Assembly: GCA_964486765.1 (NCBI GenBank)
Contig: CAZAOA010000002.1
Span: 36,615 to 100,614, forward strand
Reading direction: 5' to 3'
Source: CAZAOA01 sp964486765
Lineage (GTDB): Bacteria; Patescibacteriota; UBA1384; XYA2-FULL-43-10
Length of the DNA: 64,000 nt
Shown one piece after another: positions 6,551-16,077 of this stretch (its first letter is position 1; each line of letters starts with the position of its first letter). Under the pieces are notes generated by a model, which was not told where the DNA came from, made no database searches, and saw only the letters and a program-made list of their open reading frames with translations. Position numbers and translations under genes: made by a program.

Positions 6551-7111
6551 CTAACCCCACTTCGCACTTATGAGTATGGCCATCATCACCAAAACTGAAA
6601 GATAAATGTAGTTTGAAAAATTCTTTATGTCATCTTTCCTAAGAACCCAGAAAGTGAAACCCGATATAACATATACCACTAAAGTAATTATCAAGCTTCT
6701 ATTTATCGGGCTAATTAGAAAGTAGCTCAAAAATAGAAATACTTCTAAAACAATCAAGCTAAATATAAATAGATACACATACTTGTTTTTTCCTAAAATG
6801 TCAGATTTCTGCTCAAGATATGTAAAAATATATACGAAAATCAGAAGAATCGCTATCATGACTACCCATAGGGGAAGGTTGAAACTGAACAAGAAACCAT
6901 AGAGTGCATATGAGCATGAGAATGTTAAAAACGATACTAGATAAAGAATGAGAACTTCCATCCAAATTGCATAAATTGCAACTACTCCAAGGATCGATAT
7001 CACAACACATATAAAAGTTATGCTATTTAGGAACCAAAAAGAAAAAATTGCCCACAGTGCCAAAACTGTTAGGATAATGCTTCTTAAAGTTTTATTTTTT
7101 AGAAAAGCCAA
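6551..7111 (-). CDS. Hypothetical membrane protein
   Basis: 186 residues almost wholly made of hydrophobic helices (about six: 10-28, 30-50, 58-75, 78-95, 115-135, 140-182) with short polar loops. No conserved motif or named family is apparent. It sits between the LCP protein and the parvulin gene in the same orientation. Confidence 0.7.
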   Translation of the reverse strand: MAFLKNKTLRSIILTVLALWAIFSFWFLNSITFICVVISILGVVAIYAIWMEVLILYLVSFLTFSCSYALYGFLFSFNLPLWVVMIAILLIFVYIFTYLEQKSDILGKNKYVYLFIFSLIVLEVFLFLSYFLISPINRSLIITLVVYVISGFTFWVLRKDDIKNFSNYIYLSVLVMMAILISAKWG

Positions 7112-7170
7112 GCCTAAGACTCCACACTACCAAATTACTAATCTTACCAAAATACTAATACAATCTTTAT

Positions 7171-7204
7171 TCGTACTTTAGTGTAATTCGTACTTTCGTA
7201 GTTA
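7171..7204. repeat. Dispersed TTCGTACTTT repeat
   Basis: TTCGTACTTTagtgtaaTTCGTACTTTCG. The same unit recurs at 14029-14042 and 23269-23305 in other intergenic gaps of the core block. Confidence 0.6.
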
Positions 7205-7205
7205 C

Positions 7206-8561
7206 CTAAGGACTCTTTGAAAATCCTGTGTAGTCATCTCCAATTACAATCGAAATATCACAATCCTTATCGCCCCCGTCTTTCACTATAACATCAGCAT
7301 CTAGTCTTGCAACTAAAAACTTCAAGGTTATCTCTTTTTCGCCATTTGAATAGTCATAGATTACGGTTTTTTGGTAGTCCTGATCTGCATTGTCTATTTT
7401 TACAACATTGTAGTTATAGCTTGTAAGCACATCGGCTAGATTGAGAGCTTGGCCAGCGGTTGCCGAACCATTCAGAACTTCTATTTTAGCATTCTCCTCT
7501 TTCAAGTTTGGATCGGTAAATATTTCATGCGCTATCCTTTGAATCTGCTCCCAATTACCCGACTTTGGTTTCAAATAATACGGATTTGATGACGCAGTTA
7601 TAAGCTCTCCATCCACGCCAGATGTTAGAACCTTTGAGACTGCTTTCGACGAATCAAGTTCGCCAGAAAGCTTGGCCAATGAAATCAGCTCAGAAGGAGT
7701 AAAATCTGTTCTGATGTGGTCACCAACTATATCTGCAAGCTCTAAAATCTTGGAAGGATTTGAAATGTAACCTAAATCGAGAATCTTATCTTTTACCGCT
7801 GCAATAACTATTTGCTGACGGCTTGCCCTATCAAAATCGGAACTGGTTTTTCTACTACGAGCGTATTTTAGAGCTGTTTCGCCATCAAGATGATGCTGAC
7901 CTGCCTTTATGTAAAAAGGATCATAGCCAACCATATCTGTGTCTGGAAAGAATGGATCGTAGATATCTTTTTCCACATCGACATCAATACCGTCAATGCT
8001 GTCAACTAGACGAGTAAAACCGTAAAAATCTACTATCATATAATAATGTATCGGAAGATCAAGAATGTTCGAAACTGCTTCTTTCATATAGGCTGCTCCC
8101 CCGTCTTCATTGAGCCGCTCACCTACGCTGTAGACCTCATTAATCCTAGATCCTTGATTTGAATTTGGATGAGGTACATAGAGGTCTCTCGGAATTGAAA
8201 GCATAGCATAGGATTTATCGTTTGGGTCAATTGAAAGCACTATATTTGTATCGGTTAGAAGCCCACCAGGATGACCACTTCCTCCCCTACCCATAAGCAA
8301 AATATTGATTCTTCCATCGCCTTCGCCTCGTAAATCATATTCTTTTCCAGCTAACGATTTAAAAAATGGTGAGCCCGTAAGATTGCTTGTATCAAATATC
8401 CTGCTTCCGGAGGCCATAACAAAAGCAATATAGCTCACGCCAAATATCACCAGCAAACTTAGCACCATAAAAAAAACCTTCCACCCTTTCTTCATTCTAG
8501 ATAGTGGTTTTTTTGGTTGGTCCTGTTCTTCCTTTGATTTTCGTAGAGATTTTAAAAACAT
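7206..8561 (-). CDS. LytR-CpsA-Psr (LCP) family cell-wall glycopolymer ligase
   Basis: Starting at ATG 8561 the protein is 451 residues: a cytosolic KR-rich head, one membrane helix (about 30-52), an LCP catalytic domain (about 85-290) with GRINILLMG, LTDTNIVLSID, SIPRDLYVP and DFYGFTRLVDSIDGIDVDV, then a LytR C-terminal domain (about 345-440, IEVLNGSATAGQALNLADVL). LCP enzymes transfer lipid-linked glycopolymers to peptidoglycan, or proteins in some lineages, outside the membrane. The polyprenyl-phosphate-binding Arg and Asp residues appear present. A start eight codons upstream is possible. Confidence 0.93.
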   Translation of the reverse strand: MFLKSLRKSKEEQDQPKKPLSRMKKGWKVFFMVLSLLVIFGVSYIAFVMASGSRIFDTSNLTGSPFFKSLAGKEYDLRGEGDGRINILLMGRGGSGHPGGLLTDTNIVLSIDPNDKSYAMLSIPRDLYVPHPNSNQGSRINEVYSVGERLNEDGGAAYMKEAVSNILDLPIHYYMIVDFYGFTRLVDSIDGIDVDVEKDIYDPFFPDTDMVGYDPFYIKAGQHHLDGETALKYARSRKTSSDFDRASRQQIVIAAVKDKILDLGYISNPSKILELADIVGDHIRTDFTPSELISLAKLSGELDSSKAVSKVLTSGVDGELITASSNPYYLKPKSGNWEQIQRIAHEIFTDPNLKEENAKIEVLNGSATAGQALNLADVLTSYNYNVVKIDNADQDYQKTVIYDYSNGEKEITLKFLVARLDADVIVKDGGDKDCDISIVIGDDYTGFSKSP

Positions 8562-8626
8562 GAATTCAAAACAAAATCTAGGCATGACTGCCTAAAACCA
8601 TTTTACCATTTTTCGATATTTAACGT

Positions 8627-9028
8627 CTAGACATTTTTAGCCGTTATCTTCGGATCTTTTTTATACAATGGTAGAACCGCTTTTTCGAACTTATCCCCAA
8701 TTTTAGTCTTTAGAGTTTTTTGAATATTTAAGTTATCTGAACTTTTTTCGTATCCAACAACTGGAATGTCTAAGCCGTAAGCAAGAAGATTTGCAGCTGA
8801 AATGCCAACTCGAAGTGCCGTATATGAACCGTATCCCATACAAACTACAACTCTTTTAAGTTTATCTTTTTGCACTTTGTTCGCATTTAGAAGATCATCA
8901 ATTTTTTTTATTAGAACTTCAGACTCATTGTGCTCTGATTTCCAACTTTCATTCCCTATGATTTTTGCCTGCAAATCATAGAGTCCAATTTCAACTATTT
9001 CGCTAGATGTATCTATACTGATTTGCAT
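8627..9028 (-). CDS. tsaB: TsaB-like tRNA t6A biosynthesis protein, short form
   Basis: 133 residues, about the N-terminal half of usual TsaB (about 220): ASKHA fold start MQISIDTSSEIVEIGLYD and the family signature GYGSYTALRVGISAANLLAYG at about 79-98. TsaB is the noncatalytic partner that, with TsaD and TsaE, transfers threonylcarbamoyl to A37 of ANN-decoding tRNAs. It overlaps tsaE by 16 bases, the usual pairing. The missing C-terminal subdomain is notable but not rare in small genomes. Confidence 0.85.
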   Translation of the reverse strand: MQISIDTSSEIVEIGLYDLQAKIIGNESWKSEHNESEVLIKKIDDLLNANKVQKDKLKRVVVCMGYGSYTALRVGISAANLLAYGLDIPVVGYEKSSDNLNIQKTLKTKIGDKFEKAVLPLYKKDPKITAKNV

Positions 9029-9450
9029 TTGAGCCCCTTAACACTAATTCCCTTTGTTTCATCATTTGATTTGAATTGAATTTTCACAGTCCGATCTGGA
9101 AGAATTTCATCGATTTTATCAGCCCACTCCAAAACTACAATACCTTCATTTTTTTGAAACAATTCTAAAACTCCTATTCCTTCAGCATCCTTTATTGATT
9201 GCATTCTATAGCAATCAATATGTGACAGTTTCCCTTTAAAATCTTCCAGATTGTACTGTTTCATCAACACAAATGTTGGACTGGTAATGTGGTCTTCAAC
9301 TTTTAGCGCCTTTGCCAAACCTTTGGTAAAAGTTGTTTTTCCCGTTCCCAAATCTCCAATCAATGCTAAGATACTGCCGTCCCCTAAACAACTAGCGATT
9401 TTTTTTGCAAATCCAAAGGTTTCTTTTTCACTTTTAGAAACAATTTCCAT
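9013..9450 (-). CDS. tsaE: tRNA t6A biosynthesis ATPase TsaE
   Basis: 145 residues, normal length. Walker A GDLGTGKTTFTKG at about 33-45, SPTFVLMKQY switch region at about 58-67, HIDCYR at about 78-83 and VVLEWADKI at about 106-114, all diagnostic of TsaE. It hydrolyses ATP to reset the TsaB-TsaD complex. Its start overlaps the end of the lamin-tail gene by 67 bases and its end overlaps tsaB, so the three are translated from one message. Confidence 0.95.
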   Translation of the reverse strand: MEIVSKSEKETFGFAKKIASCLGDGSILALIGDLGTGKTTFTKGLAKALKVEDHITSPTFVLMKQYNLEDFKGKLSHIDCYRMQSIKDAEGIGVLELFQKNEGIVVLEWADKIDEILPDRTVKIQFKSNDETKGISVKGLKCKSV

Positions 9451-11090
9451 AATATTGTCATTAAAAATATTGCAATCGATATTATTAAGTTGTTTTCCAA
9501 GTCCGACCCTGCTTTGGGTAATGTGGCCGAGTTCAATATTATAACACCATCTTGATCAAACGGCAACAACCTGTAAGTATCCTTATACTGAGATACAATA
9601 CCAACAATTCTTACCCTATCTCCTTTTCTCATCTTAGGTTTTTTAATACCAGTCTGTTTCCTGATATATACTTTTATCTCTTTGCTACCACTTATCCAAA
9701 AAGTACTTCCTGAAGTCTTTGTTACCGTGCCCTCAACTTCGATAACTTCTCCTTCATTTTCTTCGTTGCAATCATCCGTACTCGCTTTGATCGGAGAAAT
9801 TGGATCAATATGTGAAGTAATCACTATATCAAGCACACTGTCAGTTTTCAATCGTTTCTCGTTGTAGTATTCGGATAACTCTCCCATAACTTCTACTACA
9901 TCTCCTGCCTCAAGACTTGGAAATCGCTTGTAGTATGAATAAATCTGAATCCCGCAGCCATCTTTTTGTATATAGAACTGACTTTTTGACAAAACTCCGG
10001 GCACAACAGTAACTACACCCTCAATTTTAACTTCTTCACCATTCTCTATCTTTCTCGCACTGCAAATGCTGATTACATCAAGTGGTAGATTCAAAGATAG
10101 CGAGTTTTCATTTTCTGCTGTAAATACATTTTTCTCCATCGGAGTCAAAGACGATGTCCACTTCCAACCGTCATCGAATTTAGAATAGCTTTGACCCTTA
10201 ATAGCTTTATCGTATATTATCGTATTTTTAACCTGACAGCTTGGGTCAACAAGTTTGACCTCGTCCCCTGAATCATTCAGAGCAATACCAGACTTGTGCT
10301 TATATATTACTAAGTAGCCACCGGCAATAATTTCCAAGTCCTCTAGTATTACATATGGCGAACTACCACCATCTATGTCATCTAAGATCCAATCAAATAA
10401 ATCAATATTCTCTAAACCCGTATTGATCAATTCAATGTATTCATTTTCTGACCCATTGCTAGGTTTCGCAACCACCTCATTTATTATGATGTCACTTGAA
10501 TATATTTTTTGTATATAACCAATCTGGGGTGATGGAATTGCTTGATCTATGAAATCAAGACTGCTATTATCGGTATCAATATTGGAATCTTTTCTTTCAA
10601 TAGAGTGACCGGTTCTAACTCCAAAATGAGCTTTGGGATTTATATTATTTCTATTGCAATATTTATTACCTTCCCAAACTACCTGATCAAGTAAAGTATC
10701 ATTGTCATCATACAAAGATACAAAGTCACCGCCATTTGAAAAACTAATGTTCATGTCTTCTAGATTAGGATCAAATCCATATAGTGCCTCAAACCCAACA
10801 CTATCCTTTGCAATAACAAAATATTTGCCTGGTTCAATCAGAGCTCCTGCTGGAAATATAAATGTTGATTTTTCGTTAGAACTTAGTGTATATCCTTCTA
10901 AATCAATATCAAACAACGAAGTGTTATAAAGCTCCACCCACTCTTCCTTGCTATCTGTCCCTATCGTGTCATAGTAAACTTCATTGATTACAATCGTTGA
11001 TAATGGTGTAGCTTCAACTTTTTTTGCACCAAAAAAAACTATTGCAAGCAATGCTAGAACCAATATTACAAAACCCCTCATATTAGACAT
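9384..11090 (-). CDS. Secreted lamin-tail-domain and OB-fold protein
   Basis: 568 residues. Signal peptide or anchor at 5-25, first lamin-tail domain at about 30-145 (TIVINEVYYDTIGTDSKEEWVELYN), second at about 198-310 (IINEVVAKPSNGSENEYIELIN), then two OB-fold segments (about 345-420 and 440-520, VKIEGVVTVVPG and IEVEGTVTKTSG) as in YhcR-type nucleic-acid-binding modules, and a C-terminal membrane helix (about 530-552). It is probably displayed on the cell surface with a cytosolic tail. In this group such proteins sit near DNA uptake genes, but no nuclease domain is seen here. Confidence 0.85.
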   Translation of the reverse strand: MSNMRGFVILVLALLAIVFFGAKKVEATPLSTIVINEVYYDTIGTDSKEEWVELYNTSLFDIDLEGYTLSSNEKSTFIFPAGALIEPGKYFVIAKDSVGFEALYGFDPNLEDMNISFSNGGDFVSLYDDNDTLLDQVVWEGNKYCNRNNINPKAHFGVRTGHSIERKDSNIDTDNSSLDFIDQAIPSPQIGYIQKIYSSDIIINEVVAKPSNGSENEYIELINTGLENIDLFDWILDDIDGGSSPYVILEDLEIIAGGYLVIYKHKSGIALNDSGDEVKLVDPSCQVKNTIIYDKAIKGQSYSKFDDGWKWTSSLTPMEKNVFTAENENSLSLNLPLDVISICSARKIENGEEVKIEGVVTVVPGVLSKSQFYIQKDGCGIQIYSYYKRFPSLEAGDVVEVMGELSEYYNEKRLKTDSVLDIVITSHIDPISPIKASTDDCNEENEGEVIEVEGTVTKTSGSTFWISGSKEIKVYIRKQTGIKKPKMRKGDRVRIVGIVSQYKDTYRLLPFDQDGVIILNSATLPKAGSDLENNLIISIAIFLMTILWKLFLKVKKKPLDLQKKSLVV

Positions 11091-11103
11091 TATATTTTAG
11101 TAT

Positions 11104-12024
11104 CTATATTTCAGTCTCTTCATTTTCATGAATCTCTACACTTTTTTCATTACTAGATTCCTCTTTCTCAACTTTATCAATACTTTCTTTTTTCTCTTCT
11201 TTTGGCTGAGTCTCAAAGCTACTGGAGTCCTTATTCACATCTTCCATCTTCTCTTTATTGATTCCCCCCATCACCTTCTCTTCAGTTTTATCTTTTGCAT
11301 CTTTTGAAATCATTTTTTCGGTTTGTTCATCTTTGTCAGGTTCTTTGAGAACTTCTTTTGTGCTTTTTCTGGCTTTGTTGAAAGTATCTTTTCCTAAGAG
11401 TCGTATGTCATCTTCGTGTTTTAGGTTTTTTTCAAGTTCTGCCTTATCAATCTTTCCTGACTCTCGTCTTACAACCGAACCGGTACTGTCCCTTGTCACA
11501 TCATCGATTTGAGCTTGGTGTAAATCTGCAATCATCTTTGAAACCCTGTATGGATTAGGGATAGCATTGAAAACGAAGTTCTCATTCTCCGCGGCTGTTT
11601 GAACATGAATATCCCCATAATGGAGCATTGTGGGGAATGCGCCCTTAACACTTGCCTTAACATCTTGGACTTGGTAGAGATGAAGTTCAGATATTTTTCT
11701 TTTAAACATTCCACTCTGTTCGACATCTACAATTCTTTCATTGGTTACTATATATACATCCAAATAATAATCAATAAAGCCATATAGTATTAACGAAAGA
11801 ATAAATAAAAAATACAATGTACCGATAATAATTGATAGGTTTCCTACAGCCCCCTCAAAAATGATAGGATTAGTGAAATAAACTGCGGCAAAGATTACAA
11901 ACGGGATCGCCATCACCAAAGCAATGAAGACAAAAACTGCATATGTGAACCAATGTCTTCTTAAAAGAAGAAATATTTTTTCGTCTGAACTTTGAGATGG
12001 AAAATACTTTCCCTTTATAGGCAT
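11104..12024 (-). CDS. Bacterial PH-domain membrane protein
   Basis: 306 residues: two membrane helices (about 25-50 and 62-85), a bacterial PH (DUF304-like) domain at about 90-170 (YIVTNERIVDVEQSGMFKRKISELHLYQVQDVKASVKG), and a long charged, low-complexity C-terminal tail rich in Lys, Glu and Ser (about 185-306), probably disordered and cytosolic. Exact role unknown; PH-domain membrane proteins of this class are linked to envelope stress. Followed closely by the lamin-tail gene. Confidence 0.85.
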   Translation of the reverse strand: MPIKGKYFPSQSSDEKIFLLLRRHWFTYAVFVFIALVMAIPFVIFAAVYFTNPIIFEGAVGNLSIIIGTLYFLFILSLILYGFIDYYLDVYIVTNERIVDVEQSGMFKRKISELHLYQVQDVKASVKGAFPTMLHYGDIHVQTAAENENFVFNAIPNPYRVSKMIADLHQAQIDDVTRDSTGSVVRRESGKIDKAELEKNLKHEDDIRLLGKDTFNKARKSTKEVLKEPDKDEQTEKMISKDAKDKTEEKVMGGINKEKMEDVNKDSSSFETQPKEEKKESIDKVEKEESSNEKSVEIHENEETEI

Positions 12025-12030
12025 ATATTC

Positions 12031-12240
12031 CTAAAGATTAAAATCAACAGGCCAACTTCTAAACATTATAAATGTAATACTGACCCCTATGGCAAGCAGA
12101 GCGATAATTATGTATATAATTATCGCAGGTTTTGTTAAATCACCTATATAGCCAAAACGCCAAAGGTGATAAATGCCAAAAAAAGAGTAAACTCCAAATG
12201 CGATAAGGGCTATTATGTACACTATTAATAGATATATCAT
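12031..12240 (-). CDS. Small two-helix membrane protein
   Basis: 69 residues with two hydrophobic helices (2-22 and 38-60). It lies six bases upstream of the PH-domain gene on the same strand and is likely co-transcribed. No family recognised. Confidence 0.65.
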   Translation of the reverse strand: MIYLLIVYIIALIAFGVYSFFGIYHLWRFGYIGDLTKPAIIIYIIIALLAIGVSITFIMFRSWPVDFNL

Positions 12241-12286
12241 AGTTTTTCCTTAGTACTATTATATCCAATTGATCCGTTAAGTTCAA

Positions 12287-12910
12287 TCACTCTAAAATTC
12301 CCTCTTCAGAAGAATAGACGCATCCACAATACAAGGGAATACACATTTTGTGGCTTCTAGCGTAGTTTCGACCACTCCAGTAGCCTTTTCTAAAATCTTT
12401 ATAGTAGAATCTGACGTTGTTTTCTCGTTCGAGCTCTAAGCCAATGTTCCAGATCTCATCGTGATCCTTATATGGAGTAACTAAAAGAGATGTCGTGATT
12501 ATTTTGATGCTATTTTCTAAAGCATAACTCACCAACTGAGTTAGAATCAACGAATAACACTTTTGGCACCTTTTAGTTCTCCAACGCTTTTTATCCCCTA
12601 TATACTTGATAGAATTTTTATCTTGCATCGGAAGAATTGGTTTAAAAAATTCCTGAACATTGTATTCAGGGACTATCAACTCCACATTGTTTTCTTTGCA
12701 GTAGCTCTCAACATCTTTTAACCGTCTTAAGTACTCTGCTTTGCCATGTGTTTGAGGATTATAAAAAATTGCAACCACATCATAATTTTCTGCGCTTAAA
12801 ACTTTATGAAGGTAGCTAAAACATGCTGCACAACATATATGAACTAGGATTTTATCGTTTTCATTTGCCAAAACTATTATATTAATTTGTTTTGATCTTT
12901 TGCTTTGCAA
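12287..12910 (-). CDS. queH: Epoxyqueuosine reductase QueH
   Basis: About 207 residues. Conserved metal/redox cysteines are all present: CCAAC (ILVHICCAACFSY), RCQKCY and YCGC near the C-terminus, with the TTSLLVTPYKDH motif. QueH reduces epoxyqueuosine to queuosine in the wobble position of GUN tRNAs and replaces QueG in many genomes. The listed start is a TTG inside the end of ruvB; a start a few codons later is possible because no ribosome site is clear. Translational coupling to ruvB is likely. Confidence 0.92.
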   Translation of the reverse strand: MQSKRSKQINIIVLANENDKILVHICCAACFSYLHKVLSAENYDVVAIFYNPQTHGKAEYLRRLKDVESYCKENNVELIVPEYNVQEFFKPILPMQDKNSIKYIGDKKRWRTKRCQKCYSLILTQLVSYALENSIKIITTSLLVTPYKDHDEIWNIGLELERENNVRFYYKDFRKGYWSGRNYARSHKMCIPLYCGCVYSSEEGILE

Positions 12911-13898
12911 TATTTAAGTGGTCAAAACCTCGATCAGTAATTATTCTACCTCTATTAGTCCTGTCAATAAAACCAAGTTGCAGAAGATACGGCTCGATCA
13001 CGTCTTCTATAGTGTCTCTATCTTCCGAGATGGCAGCCGAAAGAGTTCCTAATCCAACCGGTCCACCAGCAAACTTTATGGCTATTGTTTCAAGATATTC
13101 TCTATCATTTTTATCTAAGCCCAGATCGTCTATGTCAAGATTCTTAAGGGCTTTTTTGGCGATCTTTTCTGTAATTTCCCCCGAATGTTTCACTTCAGCA
13201 AAATCTCGAACGCGCTTTAAAAGTCTGTTAGCGATCCTCGGAGTTTTTCTAGATCGCTTTGCAATCTCCAAAAGCCCTGCTTCATCCATTTTAATTTTTA
13301 ATATATCGGCTGCTCGTTTAACAATTTCTGAGAGCTCATCATGATCATAGAAGTCCAAACGCAGAGCTACACCGAATCTGTCCCGCAGAGGAGAGGAAAG
13401 TGTTCCCATCTTGGTGGTCGCACCCACCAAAGTGAACTTTGGAACATCGAGTCGCATAGTTCTGGCGCTTGGACCTTTTCCTAAAATCAGATCAATCGCA
13501 AAATCCTCCATTGCAGGATAAAGAACTTCTTCGATGTTTCTGTTAAGTCGGTGAATTTCATCAATAAAAAGTATATCGCCTTCTTCTAAATTTGTAAGAA
13601 TTGACGCCAAGTCTCCAGCACGTTCTATTGCTGGACCTGAAGTTACGCGAATGTTGGAATTCATTTCATGCGCAACGATATGGGCAAGTGTGGTTTTTCC
13701 CAAACCTGGAGGGCCGTACAAAATTAGATGCTCTATCGGCTCACCTCGTTTTTTTGCCGCTTCTATACAAATTGAAAGATTATCCTTAGTATTATTCTGT
13801 CCAACATACTGATTAAGTTGTTTGGGTCGAAGACTCACCAAAAACTTATCATCCTCACCAATTGACTCATTTATCTTGTCTTCGTTTGATTCAATCAT
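12882..13898 (-). CDS. ruvB: Holliday junction helicase RuvB
   Basis: 338 residues, normal length. Walker A GPPGLGKTTLAH, Walker B DEIHRLNRNIEE, sensor 1 VGATTKMGTLSSPLRDRFG and the C-terminal winged helix (GGPVGLGTLSAAISED...EPYLLQLGFIDRTNRGR) are all intact. It drives branch migration with RuvA. It is followed by queH and lies near ruvA; ruvC is 9 kb away in the same block. Confidence 0.98.
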   Translation of the reverse strand: MIESNEDKINESIGEDDKFLVSLRPKQLNQYVGQNNTKDNLSICIEAAKKRGEPIEHLILYGPPGLGKTTLAHIVAHEMNSNIRVTSGPAIERAGDLASILTNLEEGDILFIDEIHRLNRNIEEVLYPAMEDFAIDLILGKGPSARTMRLDVPKFTLVGATTKMGTLSSPLRDRFGVALRLDFYDHDELSEIVKRAADILKIKMDEAGLLEIAKRSRKTPRIANRLLKRVRDFAEVKHSGEITEKIAKKALKNLDIDDLGLDKNDREYLETIAIKFAGGPVGLGTLSAAISEDRDTIEDVIEPYLLQLGFIDRTNRGRIITDRGFDHLNIAKQKIKTN

Positions 13899-13917
13899 TA
13901 TTTAAAGTATTAAATAT

Positions 13918-13965
13918 ACAGCCCCTAAGGGGCCCCTTCGGGGTATTAAGTATACAGTATCATAT
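13918..13965. repeat. GC-rich palindrome and TTAAGTATACAGTA repeat
   Basis: CCCCTAAGGGGCCCCTTCGGGG forms nested hairpins. It is followed by TATTAAGTATACAGTA, which recurs at 43191-43206 and in part at 48858-48875. Confidence 0.6.
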
Positions 13966-14065
13966 TTGATAACTCACACCTAATAAAAAACTCCGAACTA
14001 TCGAAGCATACTTGCCTTCACAATAAACTATTCGTACTTTCGTCCCAATTAGTATATTGGTAGTG

Positions 14066-14635
14066 TTATTTTATATTTTTTAGTAGCCACCTGATCTTAT
14101 CTTGCGTATCTGTTATCTTTTCTGGGATTTTTGGAATAAATCTTACAATATCTTGCTTGTTATAATTAAGCGAAATCAAAGCGTCGATCAAATCTTCTGC
14201 ATCATTTGAGCTTGAAATTACATCGTCGGCTTCAAGCCCAGTAATCTTTGATTTTAGATCTAGAATAATTTTGGATGCCACTTTTTTTCCAATTCCAGGA
14301 ATTGCGGTAAAAAATGTAACATCTTCATTCGAAATAGCATTTATAACATTTTTATATGAACTTACCGACATTATATTCATCCCAGCTTTTGGGCCGACAC
14401 CGTTTACGGAGATTAGTTTTTCAAAAAGCTCTAACTCCATCAATTCTAAAAAACCGTATAAATCGTGTCTATCTTCTTTTATATTTTCAAATATGTAGAG
14501 CTTGGTTGTTTTTCCTTTTTCAAAATGCCCCTTTTGCCCTAAGGGTATAAATACTTTATAACCAACATCTTTCACATCAATATAGATATGATCAAGTCTT
14601 ATCTCTTCAATTTTGCCGCTCAAATGACCAAGCAT
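14066..14635 (-). CDS. ruvA: Holliday junction DNA-binding protein RuvA
   Basis: 189 residues. OB-fold domain I (1-63, MLGHLSGKIEEI), tandem helix-hairpin-helix domain II (about 70-135, LISVNGVGPKAG and FTAIPGIGKKVASKIILDLK) and a C-terminal domain III that contacts RuvB (about 145-189). It binds four-way junctions as a tetramer. It begins 10 bases after the end of the phosphohexomutase gene and lies upstream of ruvB. Confidence 0.97.
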   Translation of the reverse strand: MLGHLSGKIEEIRLDHIYIDVKDVGYKVFIPLGQKGHFEKGKTTKLYIFENIKEDRHDLYGFLELMELELFEKLISVNGVGPKAGMNIMSVSSYKNVINAISNEDVTFFTAIPGIGKKVASKIILDLKSKITGLEADDVISSSNDAEDLIDALISLNYNKQDIVRFIPKIPEKITDTQDKIRWLLKNIK

Positions 14636-14645
14636 AATATTTTCG

Positions 14646-16055
14646 CTAAGTAAGCAATTTCTTTATGTGCCCAATTTCGTGATTCATTATTTCTTCTGTT
14701 TTTGCCTCTATGTTTAATCGAAGTACAGGGTCGTTTAGTGATGGGCGAATGTTGAAATGAAAGTTATCGTTTGCCACATATAGTCCATCGATATGCATAA
14801 TTGTGTTTCCAGGATAACTGTATTCTCTTTCAAGCTTCATCAGTGCTTGTTGCTTATTGTCGATCTCAAAATTAATATCGCCTGAAATGGCTGAACCTTC
14901 AGTAGATTCATTTAGTAATTTATCAAAAGTGGTGTCTGATTTAGTAATCATATCCATTATTATTAAAAATGGTAAGATCCCACTTTCAGCATGAAAAGAC
15001 TCCTCAAACATAAAGTGATCAGCTTCTTCAACAGCAAAGGGTGAATCAAACTCTTCCATCTTAATTTTAATGTTAGAATTCCCAACATGCGAGTACTCGA
15101 CTTTCCCACCAAATTCTGCAACTCGTTTGTGAAATATTAGACTCATCGGTGGGGTGTCAACGATTGTACATCCGGGATGTTTTTTCATTACCCATTCAAG
15201 AAGCATCGGTCCGATTTGGGATCCGGTTAGAACTTTACCTTTTTTTGTGATGAAAGCGACTCTATCAGCATCTGTGTCCCAAGCGACCCCAAAATCGGCA
15301 TTCTCTGATTTGATCTTTTTTCGTATTTGATTCATATTTTCATCAACCATCGGATCTGGTTCATGATTTGGAAAGTCGCCGTTAGGAAGCCAGTTGATCT
15401 TTATATTATCTGTTGGCAAATGACTCAATATCCCTTCGTATGCGATTCCACCTGAACCATTTCCTGGATCAAATACTACTTTTTGCTTTTTGAATTCTTT
15501 GTAATTAAAAAAACTAAGAATGTACTTGTTGTAATCAATGTCAATCTTTCTTTTTTCTACATGCCCAAATTTATCTGATTTTTCAAAATCTTGTTTTATT
15601 GAAAGATCTGCAATCTCTTCAAGTCCACTTCCTTTAGCAACTGGAACTACCTTGCCATTTTTGTATTTCGAAATTTTTACCCCATTTAGCTGTTTTACGG
15701 CATGAGAAGCTGTAATCATCACCCCAACATCGTATTTATAGTTACCAATGGAAAAATAGACTTGGTCAGTAGAGCAAAGACCTATTATATCAACATTAAC
15801 GCCCGTTGAAACCAATCCTTTAGCAACTGCTTTGGCCAAATCCAAAGAAGAATGCCTAGCATCCCAACCCAAAACAACTTTTTCTGGTTTTATGCTTGCA
15901 ACTATTGCTTTTCCGATAACTTCTGCAATCTCTGAAGTCAACTTTACAGAATGAGCACTGTCATTATTTTTCAATTTATCAAAAAATCGAGGATCCGAAA
16001 CCCCTCGTATATCTAGCGTTCTAAAAAGTTTTTTGTCAATCTCAATTCGTTCCAT
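14646..16055 (-). CDS. Phosphomannomutase/phosphoglucomutase family enzyme
   Basis: 469 residues with the four alpha-D-phosphohexomutase domains. The phosphoserine loop is TASHAVKQLNG (about 113-123) rather than the usual TASHNP; the catalytic Ser and His are kept. The metal loop is DTDADRVAF (about 253-261), the sugar-binding loop VEEADHFMFEE (about 346-356, usual GEESGH) and the phosphate loop VANDNFHFNIRPSLND. It interconverts hexose 1- and 6-phosphates for cell-surface sugars, in keeping with the downstream glycosyltransferases and galT. The sugar-loop changes make substrate preference uncertain. Confidence 0.9.
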   Translation of the reverse strand: MERIEIDKKLFRTLDIRGVSDPRFFDKLKNNDSAHSVKLTSEIAEVIGKAIVASIKPEKVVLGWDARHSSLDLAKAVAKGLVSTGVNVDIIGLCSTDQVYFSIGNYKYDVGVMITASHAVKQLNGVKISKYKNGKVVPVAKGSGLEEIADLSIKQDFEKSDKFGHVEKRKIDIDYNKYILSFFNYKEFKKQKVVFDPGNGSGGIAYEGILSHLPTDNIKINWLPNGDFPNHEPDPMVDENMNQIRKKIKSENADFGVAWDTDADRVAFITKKGKVLTGSQIGPMLLEWVMKKHPGCTIVDTPPMSLIFHKRVAEFGGKVEYSHVGNSNIKIKMEEFDSPFAVEEADHFMFEESFHAESGILPFLIIMDMITKSDTTFDKLLNESTEGSAISGDINFEIDNKQQALMKLEREYSYPGNTIMHIDGLYVANDNFHFNIRPSLNDPVLRLNIEAKTEEIMNHEIGHIKKLLT

Positions 16056-16077
16056 ATCAGTATATTTGTACTTTTGA

